Shown here in pieces: positions 34,497 through 43,332 of a stretch of 64,000 nucleotides of DNA; the stretch's first letter is position 1, and every line of letters starts with the position of its first letter. Origin of the DNA: Pseudomonadota bacterium. GTDB lineage: Bacteria > Pseudomonadota > Alphaproteobacteria > Rhizobiales > Rhizobiaceae. The notes below the pieces were generated by a model. That model searched no databases. It saw only the letters and a program-made list of their open reading frames with translations, and was not told the DNA's origin. A program made the translations under genes and the position numbers. Location of the stretch: assembly GCA_020161665.1 (NCBI GenBank), contig JAIUPA010000016.1, forward strand, positions 1 through 64,000, read 5' to 3'.

Positions 34497-34934
34497 ATGA
34501 CGGACCTCAAGCTGATGGCGCTGGACGCCGAAGATGTCGCAATTGTCTCCGCCCATGTTCAGGACGGAGTCTTCAAGACCAAAGATATGGCCTACCAGCC
34601 GCGCGGGCGGCAATTTTCCCTTGCGATTAACCGTTTCGTTTGGGAAGAAGCGAACAAGGGTGGAAAGTCCTTCGAGCGCCGCCGCGCCGCCATTGTGTTC
34701 AAGCGGGTCGAGGCGGTCCGGCTGTCCGGTATCAACCGGAACGATGCCGAGGAGGTCAACGCCCTTCTGGCAATCCGCTTCACGCCCAAGGGCGAGGGGC
34801 CGGATGGCACGATGGAACTGACGCTTGCCGGTGGCAAGGCTGTTCAACTGGATGTGGAATGCATCGAGTTGCAGCTGTGCGATATCGGCGGGGCGTGGGA
34901 AACGACAAACAGGCCGGAGCATTCGGCCTCCTGA
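34497..34934 (+). CDS. DUF2948 family protein
   Basis: A 145-aa soluble protein beginning MTDLKLMALDAEDVAIVSAH and containing QPRGRQFSLAINRFVWEE and FERRRAAIVFKRVEAVRLSG, which I recognise as DUF2948. In many Rhizobiales it sits between murA and hisD, exactly as here. The ribosome site GAGGAAGAG is strong. No function is known. Confidence 0.85.
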   Translation: MTDLKLMALDAEDVAIVSAHVQDGVFKTKDMAYQPRGRQFSLAINRFVWEEANKGGKSFERRRAAIVFKRVEAVRLSGINRNDAEEVNALLAIRFTPKGEGPDGTMELTLAGGKAVQLDVECIELQLCDIGGAWETTNRPEHSAS

Positions 34935-34977
34935 GTGGAAAGGGCTGTCGCGCTAAGCGGCAGAAAGGGCAAGGAAC

Positions 34978-36276
34978 GTGGCACTTTGGCTTGATCGTTC
35001 GTCTACGGATTTTGAAACGCGCTTTGCCGCATTTCTGACGACCAAACGGGAAGTCTCCGAAGATGTGAACGCCACGGTGCGCGAGATCATTGCCGATGTG
35101 CGCTCGCGCGGCGATGAGGCTCTGGCCGAATACTCGTTGCGCTTCGATCAGGTGGATTTTGCCGTCACGCCGATGCGCGTGACCGATGCCGATATCGACG
35201 CGGCCCTCGCATTGGTTGATCCCGCCGTTCTCGATGCCCTGAAGCTTGCCGCCGAACGCATCGAAAAGCACCATGCCCGCCAGATGCCGAAGGACGACAT
35301 CTATGTGGATGCGCTGGGTGTTGGCCTCGGTTCGCGCTGGACGGCGATTGAAGCCGTTGGCCTTTACGTGCCGGGCGGTACGGCAAGCTACCCAAGCTCT
35401 GTGCTGATGAATGCGCTTCCGGCCCGCGTGGCGGGTGTCGAGCGCATCGTCATGGTCGTTCCGGCGCTGGCCGGTCAGTTGAACCCCACGGTTCTGGCCG
35501 CAGCCCGCATTGCCGGTGTGAAGGAAATCTACCGCATCGGTGGCGCGCAGGCCGTGGCCGCTCTGGCCTATGGCACGCAAACCATTGCGCCTGTCGCCAA
35601 GATCGTCGGCCCCGGCAATGCCTATGTGGCGGCCGCCAAGCGTCAGGTGTTTGGCACGGTTGGCATCGACATGATTGCTGGCCCGTCCGAAGTCCTGATC
35701 ATTGCCGACGCCAACAACAACCCGGAATGGCTGGCCGCCGATCTTCTGGCGCAGGCCGAGCATGATCGCGGTGCGCAATCGATCCTGATCACCAACGATG
35801 CCGCATTCGGCAAATCGGTGGAAGAGGCCGTGGAGCGCCAGTTAAAGACGCTGTCGCGTTCGGAAACCGCTGCCGCAAGCTGGCGCGATTTCGGGGCGGT
35901 CATTCTGGTCTCCGATCTGGAAGACGCCATCCCGCTTGCCAACCGCATCGCTGCCGAGCATCTGGAACTGGCCGTCGATGACCCGGATGCGCTGATGCCG
36001 AAGATCCGCAATGCCGGTGCCATTTTCGTCGGTCGTCACACGCCGGAAGTCATCGGCGATTATGTCGGCGGCTCCAACCACGTTCTGCCCACCGCGCGTT
36101 CCGCCCGCTTCTCGTCGGGTCTTTCGGTACTGGACTACGTCAAGCGCACCTCCATCCTGCGCCTCGGGCCGGATGAGCTGCGCGCGCTTGCCCCGGCAGC
36201 AATCGCACTGGCCAAGTCCGAAGGGCTGGATGCCCATGCCCGCTCCGTTGCAATCCGCCTCAATCTGGAAGGGTGA
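34978..36276 (+). CDS. hisD: Histidinol dehydrogenase
   Basis: A 432-aa zinc- and NAD-dependent enzyme for the last two steps of histidine synthesis (histidinol to histidine). Hallmarks are [58 protein letters not shown], the zinc/catalytic segment [17 protein letters not shown], and [14 protein letters not shown]. The GTG at 34978 opens the conserved [15 protein letters not shown]. The AAGGA immediately upstream is very close, so a slightly different start is possible. It is separated from other his genes and followed closely by the UPF0262 gene. Confidence 0.96.
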   Translation: MALWLDRSSTDFETRFAAFLTTKREVSEDVNATVREIIADVRSRGDEALAEYSLRFDQVDFAVTPMRVTDADIDAALALVDPAVLDALKLAAERIEKHHARQMPKDDIYVDALGVGLGSRWTAIEAVGLYVPGGTASYPSSVLMNALPARVAGVERIVMVVPALAGQLNPTVLAAARIAGVKEIYRIGGAQAVAALAYGTQTIAPVAKIVGPGNAYVAAAKRQVFGTVGIDMIAGPSEVLIIADANNNPEWLAADLLAQAEHDRGAQSILITNDAAFGKSVEEAVERQLKTLSRSETAAASWRDFGAVILVSDLEDAIPLANRIAAEHLELAVDDPDALMPKIRNAGAIFVGRHTPEVIGDYVGGSNHVLPTARSARFSSGLSVLDYVKRTSILRLGPDELRALAPAAIALAKSEGLDAHARSVAIRLNLEG

Positions 36277-36281
36277 GAACG

Positions 36282-36755
36282 ATGGCCGATGGAAATTTCC
36301 GGCTCTGCGATGTCGTTCTCGACGAATCCATCGGGCGCTCGACGCCGGATGTAGAGCATGAGCGCGCCGTTGCGATTTTCGACCTGATTGAGGAAAACAG
36401 CTTTCACCCCGCCGGTCATGCGGGCGGACCCTACCGTCTGAAGATTTCGCTGGTCGACTCGAAGCTGGTCTTTGCCATCACCACCGAAGCCGGTGGCGAT
36501 GTGGCGACCCACATTCTGTCGCTGACGCCGTTTCGCCGCATCATCAAGGACTACTTCATGATTTGCGAAAGCTATTATGAAGCTATCCGCTCCTCGACGC
36601 CGAGCCAGATCGAGGCGATCGATATGGGCCGCCGCGGCATCCACAATGAGGGTTCGCAGACGCTGCAGGACCGCCTGAAGGACAAGATCGACTTCGACTT
36701 CGATACGGCGCGGCGCCTCTTCACGCTGGTGTGCGTGCTCTATTGGAAGGGCTAG
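36282..36755 (+). CDS. UPF0262 family protein
   Basis: A 157-aa protein of the alphaproteobacterial UPF0262 family ([80 protein letters not shown]). The order hisD-UPF0262-phosphatase is a conserved neighbourhood. The ATG at 36282 follows GGAAGGG; the in-frame GTG at 36273 inside the hisD end is less likely. No function is known. Confidence 0.88.
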   Translation: MADGNFRLCDVVLDESIGRSTPDVEHERAVAIFDLIEENSFHPAGHAGGPYRLKISLVDSKLVFAITTEAGGDVATHILSLTPFRRIIKDYFMICESYYEAIRSSTPSQIEAIDMGRRGIHNEGSQTLQDRLKDKIDFDFDTARRLFTLVCVLYWKG

Positions 36756-36760
36756 AGCCG

Positions 36761-37225
36761 ATGAGCGATCCGGCCGCCGTTGACAACAAGGGCAGGATGC
36801 CGGGCGCAATCCTTTTCATGTGCGGCATGAACGCCATACGCTCGCCGATGGCCGAGGCGCTGGCCCGCGCCACGCTGCCCAAGGGGGTCTACATCAATTC
36901 CGCTGGCGTTCGCAAAGGTGATCCCGACCCCTTCGTCGGCGCGGTACTGGCCGAAGTGGGACTGGCCCCGCCCACCCGCCAGCCGCAGACGCTGGAAGAG
37001 CTGGAAGACGATTTCTTTGACCTGATTGTCACGCTGGCTCCGGAAGCGCATCATCAGGCTCTGGAGCTGACGCGCGCCAATGCCGTCGAAGTGGTCTATT
37101 GGCCGACGCCCGACCCGACCGCCACGACCGGCACGCGCGAACAGATCCTCGGGGCCTATCGTGAGGTTCGCGAGCATCTGGCCCGCCTGATTGAAAGCCG
37201 GATTGCCACCCGCGCCAAGGCTTGA
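36761..37225 (+). CDS. Low-molecular-weight protein-tyrosine phosphatase family protein
   Basis: A 154-aa arsenate-reductase/LMW-PTP fold enzyme. The P-loop is ILFMCGMNAIRSPMAEALA with Cys21-x5-Arg27-Ser28, and the general-acid Asp is probably in WPTPDPTATTG. Members dephosphorylate protein tyrosine (or arginine) or reduce arsenate. The N-terminal dozen residues before the core are extra. It starts 5 nt after UPF0262, so the two are probably co-translated. Natural substrate unknown. Confidence 0.85.
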   Translation: MSDPAAVDNKGRMPGAILFMCGMNAIRSPMAEALARATLPKGVYINSAGVRKGDPDPFVGAVLAEVGLAPPTRQPQTLEELEDDFFDLIVTLAPEAHHQALELTRANAVEVVYWPTPDPTATTGTREQILGAYREVREHLARLIESRIATRAKA

Positions 37226-37382
37226 AGAAGCCGAAAGCCGGTCCTGAAACGGGCCGGAATCGGCGATCATTCGCAAATGTCGTAATCTAGTTCACAAAAG
37301 CCTGCTGATTGTGTAGGTTCCGCGCAAATTTGCCGGGCCTGTCAAAGGCCGGGCGCAACACACCAAGAAAGACCCCTGTTAT

Positions 37383-37601
37383 ATGGCCAAGGAAGAAGTC
37401 CTCGAATTCCCCGGTGTTGTCACCGAACTCCTGCCGAACGCGACCTTCCGTGTGAAGCTCGAAAACGAACATGAAATCATTGCCCACACGGCTGGCCGCA
37501 TGCGCAAGAACCGTATCCGCGTTCTGGCGGGCGACAAGGTGCTGGTGGAAATGACCCCCTACGACCTGACCAAGGGCCGTATCACCTACCGCTTCAAGTA
37601 A
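37383..37601 (+). CDS. infA: Translation initiation factor IF-1
   Basis: A 72-aa OB-fold protein with the canonical sequence ([54 protein letters not shown]). It assists IF-2/IF-3 at the ribosomal A site. The length is exactly that of the family. It is preceded by a 157-nt gap that likely holds its own promoter and followed by maf after 27 nt. Confidence 0.98.
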   Translation: MAKEEVLEFPGVVTELLPNATFRVKLENEHEIIAHTAGRMRKNRIRVLAGDKVLVEMTPYDLTKGRITYRFK

Positions 37602-37628
37602 GCTTGATCTGATCGGCGCGGAGGAAGC

Positions 37629-38246
37629 ATGGCACTCGTCCAAAAGCTCATACTGGCTTCCGGATCGCCGCGCCGTCTTGATCTTCTGGCGCAGGCAAGG
37701 GTCACGCCCGACCGCCTGATGCCGATGGATATCGACGAGACACCGAAAAAGGCCGAGCATCCCCGCTCGCTGGCGCGTCGCCTGTCGGCCGAAAAGGCCG
37801 AAGCGGCCCGCGCCGCCGTAAAGGGTGATCCCGCCTGGTCCGGCAGCTATATCCTGTCGGCCGATACGGTGGTGGCCGTGGGGCGTCGCATTCTGCCCAA
37901 GGCGGAATATCTCGAAGAGGCGGACGCCGCGATCAACCTTCTGTCGGGCCGCAGCCACTGGGTCTTCACCGGCGTTGCCGTCGTGTCTCCGTCCGGCCTC
38001 TTGCGTCAGACGGTGGTGGAAACCAAGGTGCGCTTCAAGCGTCTCTCGACGCGAGAGATCGACGCCTATCTCGAATCGGGCGAATGGCGCGGCAAGGCTG
38101 GCGCCTATGCCATTCAGGGCATTGCCGGTTCCTTCGTGCAGAAACTCGCGGGCAGCTATACGAGCGTCGTCGGTCTGCCGCTTTATGAAACGCTGCGCAT
38201 TCTCGAAGGTGAGGGGTATGACATCATCCCCGCCTGGAAGGAATAA
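37629..38246 (+). CDS. Maf family nucleoside triphosphate pyrophosphatase
   Basis: A 205-aa Maf protein that hydrolyses non-canonical or pyrimidine NTPs to monophosphates. Seen are [14 protein letters not shown] at the N-terminus, [12 protein letters not shown], the core [17 protein letters not shown], the [14 protein letters not shown] segment and [20 protein letters not shown]. It lies between infA and yacG in the order usual for alphaproteobacteria. Subfamily (YhdE or YceF) is not assigned. Confidence 0.93.
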   Translation: MALVQKLILASGSPRRLDLLAQARVTPDRLMPMDIDETPKKAEHPRSLARRLSAEKAEAARAAVKGDPAWSGSYILSADTVVAVGRRILPKAEYLEEADAAINLLSGRSHWVFTGVAVVSPSGLLRQTVVETKVRFKRLSTREIDAYLESGEWRGKAGAYAIQGIAGSFVQKLAGSYTSVVGLPLYETLRILEGEGYDIIPAWKE

Positions 38247-38250
38247 GACG

Positions 38251-38463
38251 ATGACCGAATCAAGCCCGGTGTCCGGCAAGGTGGCACCGCTGCGCAAGGC
38301 ACGGCCGTGCCCCGAATGCGGCAAGCCCTCGCATCGCGAGAATTATCCCTTCTGTTCGGATCGCTGCCGCACACTGGACTTGTCGCGCTGGCTGAACGGT
38401 TCCTATGCCATTCCCGTGGCCGATGACGAAAGCCGCGCCGATACGGATGGCGACGCCATCTAA
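38251..38463 (+). CDS. yacG: DNA gyrase inhibitor YacG (zinc-binding)
   Basis: A 70-aa protein with a four-cysteine zinc site: Cys20-x2-Cys23 (RPCPECGKP) and Cys35-x3-Cys39 (FCSDRCRTLDLSRWLNG). YacG binds GyrB and inhibits DNA gyrase in E. coli. The ATG lies 4 nt after the maf stop, behind GAAGGAATAAGA. Basic N-terminal and acidic C-terminal tails match the family. Confidence 0.93.
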   Translation: MTESSPVSGKVAPLRKARPCPECGKPSHRENYPFCSDRCRTLDLSRWLNGSYAIPVADDESRADTDGDAI

Positions 38464-38530
38464 AGCAATTCCAGGAAAAGTGCTGCGCGGTTTCCGCCCG
38501 CAATTGCGTGTAAACAAAGAGATGGAGCAA
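38464..38530. repeat. Rhizobial intergenic element of the GCAATTCCAGGAAAAGTG type
   Basis: Directly after yacG come AGCAATTCCAGGAAAAGTG and, about 30 nt on, CGCAATTGCG and AAACAAAGAGATGGAGC. I recognise this phrase as a dispersed repeat in Rhizobium-group genomes. Only one copy occurs in this window. It may form an imperfect hairpin ending the transcript. Confidence 0.6.
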
Positions 38531-38778
38531 CTCAGCATTCATGTGAACGGCTGAGATGTTCTGGCGGCGGCGGCGTCAAAACCGTTGTTGTCCAGCCTCT
38601 TCCGGCGTTCGGAACATCCTGTTTTTCAAGCGGAAACGGCAAATTTCACAAAGGTGGCAAAAAAGTTCGATTTGCCGCTTGCCATCATCCGGCAAGATGC
38701 TATAACCCCGCTCGCTTCCGGGGGAAACCAACCCCCTGCCGGTCCTGAAAACGGATCGATGCTTCTCAGAAGCCGGAT
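38531..38778. other. Intergenic region before tRNA-Phe
   Basis: No credible gene. It carries the likely tRNA promoter (38679-38706). An open frame on the minus strand that covers the tRNA is spurious. Confidence 0.6.
38679..38706 (+). promoter_or_regulatory. Probable sigma-70 type promoter for tRNA-Phe
   Basis: TTGCCA (38679) and TATAAC (38701) are separated by 16 nt. The -10 hexamer ends about 72 nt before the tRNA 5' end, and a GC-rich CCCCGC discriminator follows, typical of stable RNA promoters. Confidence 0.45.
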
Positions 38779-38854
38779 GCCCGGATAGCTCAGTTGGTAG
38801 AGCAGCGGATTGAAAATCCGCGTGTCGGTGGTTCAAATCCGCCTCCGGGCACCA
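38779..38854 (+). tRNA. tRNA-Phe (GAA anticodon)
   Basis: A 76-nt cloverleaf with encoded CCA. The acceptor is GCCCGGA/TCCGGGC, the D arm GCTC/GAGC, and the anticodon stem GCGGA/TCCGC with loop TTGAAAA. The T arm is GGTGG-TTCAAAT-CCGCC. Anticodon GAA decodes phenylalanine. Confidence 0.95.
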
Positions 38855-38975
38855 TGTTTTCCCAGACATCAAGTGCGCCGTACAGGTTTGATCTGGTTTT
38901 TCTTATTCCGGAACGCGCCTCTTGCTCGTTTGTTAGTGGAATCCATCTCCGCCGAAGCCCGTGATGCCCCCACCC

Positions 38976-40706
38976 TCAGCCCTCAAACCGCGCGATGGTC
39001 GCGCCGGCCTGTAGATAGGTTCCGGGCTCAGCCACAAGCCTGATCGTTCCGGCCCGCTCTGCCGTCACGGGCGTTTCCATCTTCATAGCCTCCATCAAGG
39101 CAATCAGATCGCCTTCCTTGACCGTCGCGCCGTCCTCGATCTTGAAGGCCTGAAGCGTTCCGGCAATCGGCGCGAGGATCGCCATTGTATCGATCTTGCT
39201 GGCCGTGTGAGGCGTGTCGGCCGCCGGTTGGGTCAAGCCGCCGAGCGCGGTGAGCAGCGATGCCGGTAGACCCAGCATATGGCGCTTGCCGTCAATCTCG
39301 ACAGGGGTTCGCATGAGTGGCGCCTCATCCACGCTTTGCGGGCGTGCGGCGGCTTCCAGCGTGTCGGCGAAATCGGTCTCGATCCAGCGCGTGTGCACCT
39401 TGAAACCCGTCTCGCCGATGAAATCCTCCTCTTCGAGCACGGCGCGGTGGAAGGGAAGGACGCTGGCCAGCCCCTCGATCCTGAATTCCGCCAGCGCACG
39501 GCGGGCGCGGGCCAGTACCTGTTGGCGGGTCGCGCCGGTGACGATGAGCTTGGCCATCAGGCTGTCGAAGGTGCCGGGCACGGTTGAGCCGGTCTCGACG
39601 CCGCTATCGAGCCGCACCCCCGGTCCCGAAGGCGGGGTGAAAGCGGTGATGGTGCCGGGCGTCGGCAGAAAGCCGCGCCCCGGATCTTCAGCGTTGATGC
39701 GAAATTCGATGGAGTGGCCTCTGGGTTCAAGCGGTTCGGGGATCGTGAGCGCTTCACCGCGCGCGACCCGCAACTGCTCCACCACCAGATCAATGCCGGT
39801 GGTTTCCTCGGTCACGGGATGCTCCACCTGCAGGCGGGTGTTGACCTCCAGAAACGAAATCGTGCCATCAACGCCAAGCAGGAATTCCACCGTTCCGGCA
39901 CCGCTATAGCCCGCAGCCGCACAAATACGCTTGGCTGCGTCATGGATCGTCTGCCGCTGGGTGTCACTTAAGAAGGGGGCGGGGGCCTCTTCGACCAATT
40001 TCTGGTTGCGGCGCTGCAGGGAGCAGTCGCGGGTGCCGAGAACCCGCACGGTGCCGTGTTTGTCGGCCAGAACCTGCGCCTCGATATGGCGTGGCCGGTT
40101 GAGGAAGCGCTCGACGAAGCACTCGCCCCGGCCAAAGGCAACGGTCGCCTCGCGCACCGCAGAGGCATAAAGCTCCGCGATTTCATCCATCGTCCAGGCG
40201 ACCTTGAGGCCGCGTCCGCCGCCGCCATGCGCGGCTTTGATCGCCACCGGCAGGCCGTGCTTCTGGGCAAAGGAGATAACGTCGGCGGCAGTCTCCACCG
40301 GACCGTCACTGCCCGGAACCAGCGGCGCACCGACCGAAAGCGCGATCCGCCGCGCCTCGACCTTGTCGCCCAGCGCCTCGATGACATGCGGATCGGGACC
40401 GATCCAGATGAGGCCTGCCTCCTGCACGGCGCGGGCAAATTCGGCACCCTCGGAGAGAAAGCCGTAACCGGGGTGGACGGCATCGGCCCCGGAACGCCGG
40501 GCAATGGCGATGAGTTTTTCGATATCGAGATAGGTTTCCGCCGGACGGCTGCCGTTGAGGCCATAGGCTTCGTCAGCAAGGCGCACGAAGAGCGCATCGA
40601 CATCTGGATCGGCATAGACGGCAACCGATTGCAGACCCTCGTCGCGGCAGGCGCGGATGATCCGCACGGCAATCTCACCCCGGTTGGCGATCAGCACTTT
40701 CTTCAT
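38976..40706 (-). CDS. Biotin carboxylase fused to biotin carboxyl carrier domain
   Basis: A 576-aa protein. Residues 1-445 form a biotin carboxylase ([23 protein letters not shown]-grasp loop [51 protein letters not shown]). A linker follows, and the C-terminal 75 residues are a biotinyl domain with Lys542 in [10 protein letters not shown]. It would carboxylate its own biotin using ATP and bicarbonate. No classical carboxyltransferase gene is adjacent. Instead it follows a PxpB-PxpC fusion by 18 nt on the same strand, whose domains are homologous to the carboxyltransferase of urea carboxylase. Annotation as an acyl-CoA carboxylase alpha subunit would fit the domains but not the neighbours. 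Confidence 0.88.
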   Translation of the reverse strand: MKKVLIANRGEIAVRIIRACRDEGLQSVAVYADPDVDALFVRLADEAYGLNGSRPAETYLDIEKLIAIARRSGADAVHPGYGFLSEGAEFARAVQEAGLIWIGPDPHVIEALGDKVEARRIALSVGAPLVPGSDGPVETAADVISFAQKHGLPVAIKAAHGGGGRGLKVAWTMDEIAELYASAVREATVAFGRGECFVERFLNRPRHIEAQVLADKHGTVRVLGTRDCSLQRRNQKLVEEAPAPFLSDTQRQTIHDAAKRICAAAGYSGAGTVEFLLGVDGTISFLEVNTRLQVEHPVTEETTGIDLVVEQLRVARGEALTIPEPLEPRGHSIEFRINAEDPGRGFLPTPGTITAFTPPSGPGVRLDSGVETGSTVPGTFDSLMAKLIVTGATRQQVLARARRALAEFRIEGLASVLPFHRAVLEEEDFIGETGFKVHTRWIETDFADTLEAAARPQSVDEAPLMRTPVEIDGKRHMLGLPASLLTALGGLTQPAADTPHTASKIDTMAILAPIAGTLQAFKIEDGATVKEGDLIALMEAMKMETPVTAERAGTIRLVAEPGTYLQAGATIARFEG

Positions 40707-40724
40707 CGAAGGGTCCTCTTGGTC

Positions 40725-42338
40725 CTAGATTGCTGCGGGGTCAATCGCGGCAAAGCGGGTCACAGGGCGAAAACGGATACGGGCATTGACCGGAATTTGC
40801 CCGGCCAGATCAAGGTGGTATTCGGCGACGTTGGCGATCACCGGATAGCCGCCGGTCAACGGATGATCGGCCAGAAACAGCACCGGCTGGCCGCTATGCG
40901 GCACCTGAATGGCACCCGTTGCCGTGCCTTCGCTCGGCAGTTCCGCCGTGATGGCGCGTTCCAGCGTCTCGGCACCGGAAAGGCGGATGCCGATGCGGTT
41001 GGATTGCGGTGTGACGGTGTAGACCTGCTCGCTAAGCGTGGCGATGCCCTTCTCCGTAAACCAGTCGCTGCGCGGCCCCATGATCACGTCCAGCGTCACC
41101 ACATCCGTGGCAGACGGATGAGGAAAAGCGGGCGCTTCGGTCAGGGAAACAGCGTGGAAAGCGGCGCGGCAAGGCAGAACGGTCAATATCGTTCCCGAAA
41201 CCACGGGCGCAGGCCCGACGACAGCCAGCGTGTCTGTCGATGCACTGCCAAGCACGGGCGCGACCTGAAAGCCGCCGCGCAAGGCGAGATAGCTTCGCGC
41301 CCCGCAGGAAGCAAAGCCAAGCGTGACCACATCCCCGGCCTCCAGCGAAATCGGCTGGTAGGTTTCGGCACTGTGCGTGCGGCCCGCGTGATCGCGAATG
41401 GTAATCGGGCACGGCGCACCCGTTAGCGCCATCACGGCCCGGCCGTTCACCCTGAATGAAAAGCTGCCCAGCGTGATTTCAAGGCAGGGCGTTCCGGCGG
41501 GGTTGCCGACAACCCGGTTTGCCGCTTTGAAAGCCCCCTGATCCAGCGCACCGGATGAGGAGACACCCTGTCCCGTCTGGCCGAAACGGCCCGCATCCTG
41601 AAACAGGGCAGGCATGGGGGCGGCCAGAACCTCAAGGGTCACGGCATTTGCATTTGCCTCCACCTTCTCTTGCCCCGATGTGTCCGGTACGGAGGTCGCG
41701 ATTGATGGTGGTGTGGCTGCGCAATGGCGGGCGAGATCGATGAAGCGCACGCGGTCGCCCGGCTGGAAAAGGGCAGGCGGATCGCGCGTGATATCCCACA
41801 TTTTCAGCGGCGTCGTGCCGATGATTTGCCATCCGCCGGGACTGCTTTGCGGATAAACGCCGCAGAAAGCCCCGCCAAGCGCCACCGAGCCTGCTGCGAT
41901 CTTTGTGCGCGGGGTCTGGCGACGCGGCACCTGAAGCACCGGATCGCCGCCCACCAGATAGCCGAAACCGGGCGCGAAACCGCAAAAGGCCACGGTAAAG
42001 ATACTCTGCGTGTGTCGCGCAATAACCGCGTCGATGGAAAGGCCGGTCAGGGCGGCAACGTCGGCCAGATCCTCACCGTCATAGCGCACCGGCACCTCCA
42101 CCAGACGGTCGGAGAAAGCGGGCTTTACGGAAAGATCGCGTCGGGCAATCAGCGTTGCCAGTGTGCGGGCGTCGGTGATCTCGGGTCGGAAGCGGATCAT
42201 CAAGGTCCGCGCGGCGGGCACCATATCCTCGATACCCGCGATGGCGTCCGCTTCCAGCGAGGCAAAGAGCGCCAGCGTCTCTTCAAGATCGGCGAGTTCA
42301 ACGAGCAGGACAGTCAGGCTGACGGGCAGGAAACGCAT
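40725..42338 (-). CDS. PxpB-PxpC (KipI-KipA) fusion, 5-oxoprolinase / carboxyltransferase-like
   Basis: A 537-aa protein joining two usually separate subunits. The N-terminal 220 residues are KipI/PxpB (FCGFAPGFGYLVGGDPVLQV, AGSVALGGAFCGVYPQSSPG). The rest is KipA/PxpC (ALFQDAGRFGQTGQGVSSSG, NRVVGNPAGTPCLEITLGSF, and late QVPHSGQPVLFLADHPLTGG). Family knowledge: PxpABC opens 5-oxoproline with ATP, and the same two domains make the carboxyltransferase part of urea carboxylase. The ATG at 42338 follows GAGGA. It sits between pxpA (72 nt upstream) and the biotin carboxylase gene. The true substrate is open. Confidence 0.88.
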   Translation of the reverse strand: MRFLPVSLTVLLVELADLEETLALFASLEADAIAGIEDMVPAARTLMIRFRPEITDARTLATLIARRDLSVKPAFSDRLVEVPVRYDGEDLADVAALTGLSIDAVIARHTQSIFTVAFCGFAPGFGYLVGGDPVLQVPRRQTPRTKIAAGSVALGGAFCGVYPQSSPGGWQIIGTTPLKMWDITRDPPALFQPGDRVRFIDLARHCAATPPSIATSVPDTSGQEKVEANANAVTLEVLAAPMPALFQDAGRFGQTGQGVSSSGALDQGAFKAANRVVGNPAGTPCLEITLGSFSFRVNGRAVMALTGAPCPITIRDHAGRTHSAETYQPISLEAGDVVTLGFASCGARSYLALRGGFQVAPVLGSASTDTLAVVGPAPVVSGTILTVLPCRAAFHAVSLTEAPAFPHPSATDVVTLDVIMGPRSDWFTEKGIATLSEQVYTVTPQSNRIGIRLSGAETLERAITAELPSEGTATGAIQVPHSGQPVLFLADHPLTGGYPVIANVAEYHLDLAGQIPVNARIRFRPVTRFAAIDPAAI

Positions 42339-42410
42339 CGTATCCTCATGCAAGTCTGGCGAATTCAAGGGCACCACCTTCCATCGGAACCGGCCCCCGT
42401 TGCCTCGCGA

Positions 42411-43175
42411 TCAGCGGTCCAGGAAAGAGCGGATGGCAATGCCGTCGGCCTCAAAGGCAGAACGGATCACCCGGGCGATGGCCACCGCACCGGGGCTGTC
42501 GCCGTGGACGCAGATCGATTGCGCATCGATCCGGATGGTCGAACCGTCGATGGCTTCGAGCGTGCCGTGCTTGGCCAGTTGCAGCATGCGTTGCGCGATG
42601 AGGTTGGTATCGTGCAGCACCGCACCCGGCTCGCGCCGCGAAACCAGCTGACCATCCGGGGCATAGGCGCGGTCGGCAAAGGCTTCTACGACCACCTTCA
42701 GGCCCGAACGGCGGGCAAGGTCGAGAATCGGCGCACCGGCAAGCCCCATCAGCACCAGCTCGGGATCAACGGCCTTGATGCCGTCAATCACGGCCTGTCC
42801 CTGTTTGGGGTCGTAAGCGATGCGATTGTAAAGCGCGCCATGCGGCTTGACGTATCCCACGGACACGCCCGCAGCGGCGGCAATGCCTTTCAGCGCGCCG
42901 ATCTGGTAGATCACGTCGGCGATGAGTTCCGCAGGCGTCACATCCATATCGCGACGACCAAATCCCACGCGGTCCGGGTAGGAAACATGCGCGCCGATGG
43001 CCACGCCCTTTTCAGCGGCGGCCTTGACGGTTTTGAAAATGCCCAGCGGGTCGCCCGCATGGAAACCGCAGGCGACATTGGCGCTTGAAACAATCGAGAG
43101 GATGGCCTCATCGTCGCCCATGGTCCACGCGCCATAGCTTTCACCGAGATCACTGTTGAGATCGATGGCGGTCAT
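42411..43175 (-). CDS. pxpA: 5-oxoprolinase subunit PxpA (LamB/YcsF family)
   Basis: A 254-aa TIM-barrel-like protein of the LamB/YcsF family ([86 protein letters not shown]). PxpA works with PxpB and PxpC to hydrolyse 5-oxoproline, a cyclised glutamate by-product. The length is standard. It is first gene of the three-gene operon. Assignment as 5-oxoprolinase rests on family; see the finding on the attached biotin carboxylase. Confidence 0.9.
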   Translation of the reverse strand: MTAIDLNSDLGESYGAWTMGDDEAILSIVSSANVACGFHAGDPLGIFKTVKAAAEKGVAIGAHVSYPDRVGFGRRDMDVTPAELIADVIYQIGALKGIAAAAGVSVGYVKPHGALYNRIAYDPKQGQAVIDGIKAVDPELVLMGLAGAPILDLARRSGLKVVVEAFADRAYAPDGQLVSRREPGAVLHDTNLIAQRMLQLAKHGTLEAIDGSTIRIDAQSICVHGDSPGAVAIARVIRSAFEADGIAIRSFLDR

Positions 43176-43332
43176 CTGGTTCTCCCATGTCAGGCGTGGG
43201 CTGCGGCTGACGGCAGCCGAAAATCGGTTGAACCGATCTTGTAGCCCATAAATCCGATGGCTGAACAGGCAAACACACGCGCGGCGATCTCAATTTCTGC
43301 AGGCAGGGAATTGCAGGCGCGAAACGAGGCCG

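Noticed and set aside
38576..38872. Open frame on the minus strand across tRNA-Phe (contains DLNHRHADFQSAALPTELS)
   Set aside because: A well-known spurious translation of the complement of a tRNA gene and its flanks; no ribosome site.
38976..40706. Annotation of the biotin carboxylase gene as acetyl-CoA carboxylase accC
   Set aside because: AccC is a stand-alone 450-aa subunit without a biotinyl domain; this protein has its own BCCP domain and sits with Pxp genes.
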